From: Mugil cephalus
Taxonomy: Eukaryota; Chordata; Actinopteri; Mugiliformes; Mugilidae
DNA length: 64,000 bases
NCBI RefSeq assembly: GCF_022458985.1
Contig: NC_061777.1
Location: 8,286,668 to 8,350,667, forward strand
Reading direction: 5' to 3'
Positions 57,401-64,000 of the stretch are shown one piece after another. The position numbers and the translations under genes are program-made. Positions within the stretch are counted from its first letter, which is position 1. Each line of letters begins with the position of its first letter. The notes below the pieces were generated by a model, which worked only from the letters and a program-made list of their open reading frames with translations, did no database searches and had not been told where the DNA came from.

Positions 57401-59339
57401 TTAAGCCCGTATTGAGTATACAACTGTATCTTGAACATTTTGGTAAACAGTTAAAATAACTTGCCCCGATGAAGGCCAATATAACCTCAACATTTATGCC
57501 CATGTGCTTTAACCATTTGTTTTTTTTTTGCCATGCCTAAATAAAGGCTTTTTATCCTTTTTTCAACCACAGAGTGCTTTTCTTTTTTTGATCCCTCACT
57601 TCACCCGTCGTAAATAAAACACCTGTGTGAAGAACTATTCTGAAGTCTCCTGAGTGCCCTGACCCCTTCATTTGTGTCTTATCATTCACACTTATTTATT
57701 TGTTGCGGTATAATATGCTAAAGTGCATGTGCGTGTGTGTGCACTTGAAGGTAGAAGTGTAGTGTACGCATGCACACATAGCCGTGAATGCATGCATGAA
57801 CAGAAATGAAACAGACAAATCCATCAGACGTCCGCTGGGTTTTGGTTTGTGTACCACCAGGAGCGCCCATTAACAGAAAATAAATGCTTGACGTCATAAA
57901 GCTGACAGAGTCTCATTCATACTGACACTCCGGCTAAATTACACATAAAAGCACTGATAACATCATCATTAAATATTGATTTTTAAGGCCGGTTGCAACA
58001 AACACATCCACACTTATCATGTAGCATGAGGGAATTTGGATGTAGCAGATTGAGGTGAGCGGGCTAAAAAAAAAAGAAAAAGCGGTGGCTTCTTGTGAGA
58101 AAAAAAAAGATGGACAGACCAGAATCGGAAGAAGAAAAGGAGAGAGGAAGAAAGGGGGAGAGAGGTAAAAGGGGGTGAGGGAGTGGAAAGAGATTTAAGG
58201 CTGAGGCTCAGAGCAGATGTTAGTGTTGATGATGATGGATGTAGGTTGTTGAGATGCAGAGTTGTTATCATGAGAGGCACTCGCAGCCTCCTCACAGCAC
58301 ACTTTCCCCCAGATGTCACAGTGTGTGTGTGTGTGTGTTTGTGTGTAACACAGCAATAGAGAGAGAGAGACGCTGAAATGAGTAATTCACAAATTAGACA
58401 CTAAATCTACTTTATCTGCGCTGGCTTTTATGAAACTGTAGATTTGGTCGACGTTTAATGAAGTAAATTTCCTCCGTGGTCAAACTTCCATCGACTGCAC
58501 GTTATCACAACAATGAAGAGAAGCAATGAGATACAACAAAAGAGAGTTTAGAGACTGATTGGCACAGATGAGGCTAATGAACAACTATCTTTTATGCTCT
58601 TAGGTGCAGACGCGGTGAGAAGCGACTTCTTCGAAAGGCCTAAATTGGGTTAATTTGAAGGTTTTTCACCTTTATCTCAAATGGGAGAGAGGCGACATTC
58701 TCCCCTGTGGAACCATGCGTCACCGGGCTACCACATACATCCCAGCTATAATCAAAATTCACCAAAAAAAACACACACACACACACACGTTTATATATAC
58801 ATATACATATATAGGTGGCAGGTGGTCTGAATGTGTGTGTGAATGGGACATGTTGAGTGGTGGTAACCCGCTCTACACTCTCACTAACCAGATAAAAGGT
58901 GCAGGACAGAAACATGCCGGTAATTGATTGCTAATTAGTTCTTTTGTTGTCGTCCATTGTGTCCTGACAGAGCTTCGCCGGGGGCTGTCTATTCACACAC
59001 ATGCTCGGCGGCCTCGCCGCAAGGAAATAAGCATAGTCAGCCCATAATGAGACAGACTGATGTCACCCCACCACATGATAGCAGCTGCTTTTACACACCC
59101 TTTGTGATTAAACTCTTGGGTGCAAATACAGTAGCGTTGAGGGTGTAGATGGTGGAGTTTTGTCATCCAGATTGTGTGTAACACATGTTTTCAGGCGTCA
59201 AGAAAAGCATTCATGCAAGTGTTGCAGGTGATATTTCCTCCCAAAATTGTCCGGCTGCAGCGTCCCCCCCCAACTCAGCTGCATTCTGGTGCTTTACAGT
59301 ATGTGTTGCAGCCGACTATGTGCCATTTCTACTAAGTTG

Positions 59340-59480
59340 CTGTACCCACATCTCTCTCCCTCTCTCATCAGTGCATGAGAAATTACCTAATGAGGAATGG
59401 GTCGCACATTTCCACAAACTCATTAACCCGCGAGCGAGTGAGACTAATTGCAGCGTTTGGGTAATGTGATTTCACATCTG
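59340..59480. promoter_or_regulatory. candidate conserved non-coding element
   Basis: Unique stretch with AGAAATTACCTAATGAGGAA, CAAACTCATTAACCCGCGAG and GAGACTAATTGCAGCG. Three TAAT-type homeodomain cores lie within 80 bases with CpG-rich spacers. Possible enhancer; unaligned. Confidence 0.3.
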
Positions 59481-60399
59481 TTACTGCAGCCCAGGACACA
59501 GTAGTCAGCACAGGGCCGGATCTGGTGGGCTGAACCCCTCGCATAGAGCTAGATCCGCCAGAACAGCATGCTCTCGGGCGGACACCACCGCAGCTCCAGC
59601 CTGGATGGGTGGAGCAGCAGTCAGCTTGGCTGTGGTTTTAGTGTTTGATCAACTGTCATGCAGTATCTTGTAATTGCATGCCTCTGCAGGGTGGGTGGGC
59701 CCCCTGCATTCACTCTAAATAATGATTGACTCCTGCATGGATGAGTAATGTGGAGGTAAATGCACAAGGAAAATAATGGAAACAGTCAATAAATTAGAGA
59801 AATCATTCCGTTTCGCAGATGATATCATTTTTAAATGTAATGTCAGATTGAAAGGGCTGGTCAAGTCTTCCACAAATAAACAACGTGTAACATCTATTTA
59901 TATTCTGATTTGCTGATTTGTACAGTGTATGTAAACAGTTGATTTACAACAATTCCCCCCCCCCTAGATATTCACCATAAATTAATTCACCCAAGAAAAA
60001 ATTATAGTCACAGTTTTCTTCCACTCTGTAAAATTATACAATGGCCTGATCATTATATCAGCCTGTAAAGCCTGTGTTATGTGGCATATATCTAAACAGA
60101 AATAATGTCAAATTTGCTGTATATTGGATTTTGGAAAACTTCAGGCTATCTCGTGCAAATTAATTGTTAGTAACAGTAAACTATAACACAAACACATGGG
60201 TTGACTCTCTCTTACTCTTGCACACACTTACACAGAAAGAAAGAAATTAATTTTTCTGGGTCTTGACTTGGGTTGGTATTTTCAATAATTCAGTAAATTA
60301 CTGCAAACAAATGTATGTTAATAGAAAAGGTGGGAACCAACTGTTTAATATGGGGAAAGTAATATACTTTTGTTAATTATGATTAATCTTTTGTTTAAC

Positions 60400-60720
60400 C
60401 TCCCAGCATTGTTACAGAAACTCCAATTATAAGTTTACAGGCAGTGGGACTGCTTATGGTAATGCCATATCTCATCAATTACCATCCCGTGACCATAAAT
60501 TGGCCTCAGCGCTGCCAACGAGATGAGGTTAACACGCTGATTAATTTGAGCTGCTGTGATTTCAGGCTCAAGTTGACACTTATACTCTTTGACACAGGCG
60601 GCGGGGTCCGCTCACTTTCATAACGGCAAAATCCGGGGGCTGCTTTCCGAGCGTGCGCCTCAAACCCCGCGCGAGGATAATTTGAAATTAAAGCAACGCA
60701 AACAAGGTGAGAGGTTTTCT
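60400..60720. promoter_or_regulatory. candidate OTP enhancer-like block
   Basis: About 2.4 kb beyond the OTP stop. The sequence is unique and dense in recognisable cores: CCAATTATAAG, ACCATAAATTGGCC, GCTGATTAATTTGAGC and AATTTGAAATTAAAG, with a GC-rich CpG-containing middle (60595-60675). Typical of conserved elements around developmental homeobox genes. Judged by eye. Confidence 0.35.
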
Positions 60721-62204
60721 TATTACAGAGAGGACTGGCAAGTAATGATGAATTTTAAATAAATGTCAAATGATGTAAAAGCTCAACTACTTAATGGTGT
60801 TTATCTGTATTTTGTTTTTGTTATGACATGCATGTGATGTCGTAAACACTATGCAGGTTGGGCCTGATAATAAATCAAATGTAGTGAAAACATGTCAGTT
60901 TACGCGATTTGCGATGATAATTGGTTTATATTTATAATCGTCTCAGAGGAAGGTGACTCTTCAAGGCTTTAAAAAATGTATCACTGATATTTATAATAAT
61001 GCTGCTGCGGCTTAAGTCACCAGCAGAGATGCTGTGCAGCTAAAGTTAAACACCTATTTTCAGCTGTGTGTAAACCTTTTTATGCATTCTGTCCCAAATC
61101 AACATTTTATCAATTAATATTATTGCTTGTTTGTTTTTTTTTTGTTTGTTTTTTTGCTCATGACCCTGCATGTGAGGAATCTCTCCATAAAGACACTACT
61201 GCACCGTGGCTCTGTCTGTGCTGCACAGTGGGAACCTCTTGCAAACAGCCCCAGATTTTATTGTCATATTTGAATTTTCTTAAGACGCGCGAAGCCTTCA
61301 CGACATACTGCTTTACCTTACGGAGGCAGTCCTATTTATTAGGTAAAAGATGCCATAGATGTACAAAACTGTAACTGAGAATCATCCACAAGTTGGGAAA
61401 CTAGGTTCAAAATATTAGATTTTTAAATTAGAAAATGAGTGAAAGCAACGTTGTCCAATTTATGCAGTTAATTAAGCCCGAGTTAAGCTATTTGAAGAAT
61501 ACAGTATGTCCACACATTGTTGTTTGGCAACAACAAAATACAAACTGACTAGTTGGGTTCCTAATACCTGCACATGAGACTTTGAACTGAAAACAGACTG
61601 ATAGTTGATTACAACCCCATTTTGACTATTCGAGTACTGAACCGTCACAGACTTATTTTTTGTGAAGCAGTGTCAGCCAGCCATCACCCACATATATATA
61701 TATAAAAATAAACCGGATGAGGCTATCCACGCCATACAGTCCATCCAGTCTGCTCAGTGGGATGACCGTCATGGTTAAAGGCAATGACCGTCACATCACA
61801 GCACTGACATCTTTACCGCTGCTGTCTGCCACCGTGAGCCCAGCCGCCCTTCACAAAGCCTTTGACCCTGTCACCTCACAAACACTGTCAAAACAGTTCT
61901 GTAGGTCACCGAGAAAACACTACAAACAACACAAGTTTTCTTGCTTTGAATATATGCACGGAAGAGCGGGAGAGAGGAAATGTATTGGCCAAATCCCACA
62001 GTTATTTTCGGATAATCCAAATATCTCAAGCGAAATTTCTCCACAACAGAGAGAGAGAGAGAGTGAGAAAAAAAAAAGCCACGACGACGCTAAAAACGGT
62101 GGTAATCCTCCATCGCGTTTACAATTTGCGCAAAAAATAATAATTACATATATGCTTTAATGGAGACATAAATCATTCTTGTTTTGACATTCTTGAAAAT
62201 TACT

Positions 62205-63069
62205 TTTATTTGTTGGTTTCATTTTAAATTGGTACAAACCCGTCAATGTGGTGCATTTCAATCAAACATTTAAGAAATGTGTCAAGTAATAGCACATACA
62301 ATAAGTTAAAACATGTCACAAAAAAGACCAGCGGGTACATAGCAAGAATGTTTCATCTACACAAAACATCCTAAAACAGAATAGGCCTACTGAAAGATAA
62401 GATCTTTTTTTTTTTCTTTTCCTATTTAGATTTATACTCCCGTCTCATGCAGACGGGATCACCTAACGAAAAGCACCGGTTCAGTCTGAGTGGGAACAAT
62501 TCTCTCCTGTAGTTATTAAATCCACATGCACAGTGCATGCCCGAGATCCAGTCCAATGTGCTCACCGTCAGTTTGGTGCGTGTGTCGTAGGCTGTTACCA
62601 ACATGTATACCCAGTCTTATACAAATAACCGTTTGACATAACACAACGTCACCTGAACACAATAATGTGTGCCTAGAGACACACTCAATGAAAACGTAAA
62701 TACGACGATTGTTTGGCTCTCAGTAATTAGGTCCTATAGTCTAGAGATCATTACAATATTATTTCTCATCAATAGTTGATAAAATCCTTTTGAATTAATA
62801 AGATAAATAACCCCAAACCCAAGTTTTCCTCTTCCATGTGTCCATCTTTGTTGTCCTTTTATTTATTTGTTTGTTTTTTTGTCATATGAAGTCACATTCA
62901 TCTCTCACATTTCAGGCCTGATTAGCTCACTCGTTCTCTGGTTTTGATCTAAATAGCGGTAATAAAAACAGAAAAAGCGCCGCAGGGCGGTGCTGGGAGA
63001 GGGGGTTTGGAGCAGAGGGTTGTGGAGGGGTGTTTTTTTTTGTTGTTGTTTTTTTTTTTTGAAGAGTCA
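62205..63069 (-). other. OTP: OTP 3' untranslated region
   Basis: Non-coding sequence after the OTP stop. On the minus strand AATAAA signals lie at 62858-62867 (two overlapping) and 62205-62210, giving a 3' UTR of about 210 or 870 bases. A T/G-rich poorly complex tract lies just after the stop (63032-63060). Confidence 0.5.
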
Positions 63070-63570
63070 CTAGGTGAAACTCATGGACACTGTGTGCTCC
63101 AGCGCTTTGCGCCTCAGTGACGCGATGCTTGTCCCTCTCCACATGTCACTGTCCGGGGAGCTACACAGCTGCGGGGAGCCCGATACGTTCGTGGGGCCGG
63201 AGAGAGAGGCCGACATTCCGGGGAAAGGCGACTGGTAGAGGTGGGACTGCAGACCGGAGCCGTTGGAGGACAGGCCGTTGGACAGACCCATGGAGTTTGG
63301 CGGGCCTGGACCCAGGCTGCACTGTGACAGGGACTGCGGCATACCCGGTTGCCGTCCCAGGGCCGGCGGCAGCTGCAGCTGGGACACCCCCGGCATCCCC
63401 GTGGCCCAGCGAGAGTCGTTGGCGTGGAAGGAGCACAGGCTGTTCTCCATGGCGGCCGCGGCAGAGAACTGCGGAAGGCCCGGTGTCGGGAGCAGCGTCC
63501 CCGGGGAGCGGAAAACATTGGTGGTCTTCTTCCTTTTCTTCCACTTAGCGCGTCTGTTCTGGAACCAAAC
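63070..63570 (-). CDS. OTP: homeobox protein orthopedia, last exon
   Basis: Paired-like homeodomain factor that specifies neuroendocrine neurons of the hypothalamus. The visible 166 residues begin at an acceptor inside helix 3 of the homeodomain: [15 protein letters not shown], the DNA-recognition helix. They continue [20 protein letters not shown] and through a Ser/Gly/Pro-rich region with [12 protein letters not shown]. The end is the OAR motif, [19 protein letters not shown], before TAG at 63070-63072. OAR is a C-terminal regulatory motif shared with aristaless-type proteins. The break within the homeodomain matches the family's conserved intron. Start codon, N-terminus and helices 1-2 are to the right of the window. 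The exon is GC-rich, so several long open frames on both strands are only shadows of it. Confidence 0.96.
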   Translation of the reverse strand, partial: VWFQNRRAKWKKRKKTTNVFRSPGTLLPTPGLPQFSAAAAMENSLCSFHANDSRWATGMPGVSQLQLPPALGRQPGMPQSLSQCSLGPGPPNSMGLSNGLSSNGSGLQSHLYQSPFPGMSASLSGPTNVSGSPQLCSSPDSDMWRGTSIASLRRKALEHTVSMSFT

Positions 63571-64000
63571 CTGGAAACACAGAGCCAGGAGCAGGAACCA
63601 TGAGAAGGACTGAGGAACAAACTGTATGGCTGTAATATACAATAATGAGGCCAGCAAGGTGCATGTTACCTACAGTGAAAACGCATCTGACCATACCACA
63701 AACAGACTGTTATTATGCACAATAATATTTCTAGAATCCAACACTCCAACAGAATGCAACACTAATGCAAAAAAGATATAGACCCTAGTGTATGTGTATG
63801 CATTGATTGTATGTTTTAGAAGCAGTAGAAGAAACAGTGACCTTGAGCAAAATATTTCTTTTTTTTTTTTTTTTTTTTACCACCAGGGTGGTCTGGACTG
63901 GGCCTATAGTCTACCATGTGCTTACTGTTAGGTAGGGCCGAACTAAATTAACAGCAAGTAATTGTAGACCTTCCTCAAATGGTCAGTGTGAATACCTTCA
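63571..64000 (-). other. OTP: OTP last intron (part)
   Basis: Acceptor CAG sits just right of the exon, preceded on the minus strand by a pyrimidine tract. The rest holds a poly-T run (63858-63880) and nothing else recognisable. Confidence 0.7.

Larger units (their letters stand above)
57401..62204. other. CRHBP-OTP gene desert, right half
   Basis: No gene supported. It holds GT/GA tracts at 58320-58370, (CA)n at 58767-58788, and complex stretches at 58920-59150, 59340-59480 and 60400-60720 that may be OTP regulatory DNA. The frame at 61717-62160 has no recognisable protein features. Confidence 0.5.

Noticed and set aside
61717-62160. 147-residue plus-strand frame near OTP
   Set aside because: Low-complexity tail from GA and A runs, no domain, and no splice or promoter support.
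63114-63620. Long alternative frames on both strands over the OTP exon
   Set aside because: GC-rich coding DNA keeps other frames open; only the frame with the homeodomain helix and OAR motif is real.

Overview
The window comes from a vertebrate nuclear genome, almost certainly a ray-finned (teleost) fish. Genes are split by short to medium GT-AG introns. The introns and intergenic DNA are full of fish-typical microsatellites, decayed Tc1/mariner and hAT-like DNA elements and LINE 3' tails. The proteins are close to, but not identical with, the mammalian ones. Nothing prokaryotic, viral or CRISPR-like is present.

Layout. (1) 1-26915, plus strand: RASGRF2 from its second coding exon to the stop, 27 constitutive coding exons giving 1,177 residues. 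Exon 1 (start codon and most of the first PH domain) lies left of the window. (2) 31654-35509, plus strand: complete CKMT2, sarcomeric mitochondrial creatine kinase, 9 coding exons, 414 residues. (3) 38658-39255, plus strand: a small three-exon gene for a GPI-anchored Ly6/uPAR (three-finger) protein of 106 residues, with a TATA box. (4) 43443-49577, minus strand: complete CRHBP, corticotropin-releasing-hormone-binding protein, 7 coding exons, 320 residues, with a TATA box. (5) 49700-62200: about 12.5 kb without genes, holding two decayed Tc1-like elements, a GACA/GATA microsatellite and several complex stretches that look like conserved regulatory DNA. (6) 63070-63570, minus strand: last coding exon of the homeobox gene OTP (orthopedia), from helix 3 of the homeodomain to the OAR motif and stop. 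Its upstream exons lie right of the window.

The order RASGRF2-CKMT2 and CRHBP-OTP matches gene pairs that sit a few Mb apart on human 5q13-q14, so this is a compacted version of a conserved block. RASGRF2 links calcium/calmodulin to Ras and Rac, CKMT2 supplies phosphocreatine in muscle mitochondria, and CRHBP and OTP both serve the hypothalamic CRH stress axis.

Points most worth a second look: a possible undescribed 93-bp in-frame cassette exon in the RASGRF2 REM domain (14481-14573); a 36-bp RNA hairpin whose only imperfections are G-U pairs (27942-28020); a second long intronic hairpin (10258-10359); three successive CKMT2 introns starting GTT; and candidate enhancers in RASGRF2 intron 3 and in the CRHBP-OTP gene desert. 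I found no clear evidence of a wholly new multi-gene system.
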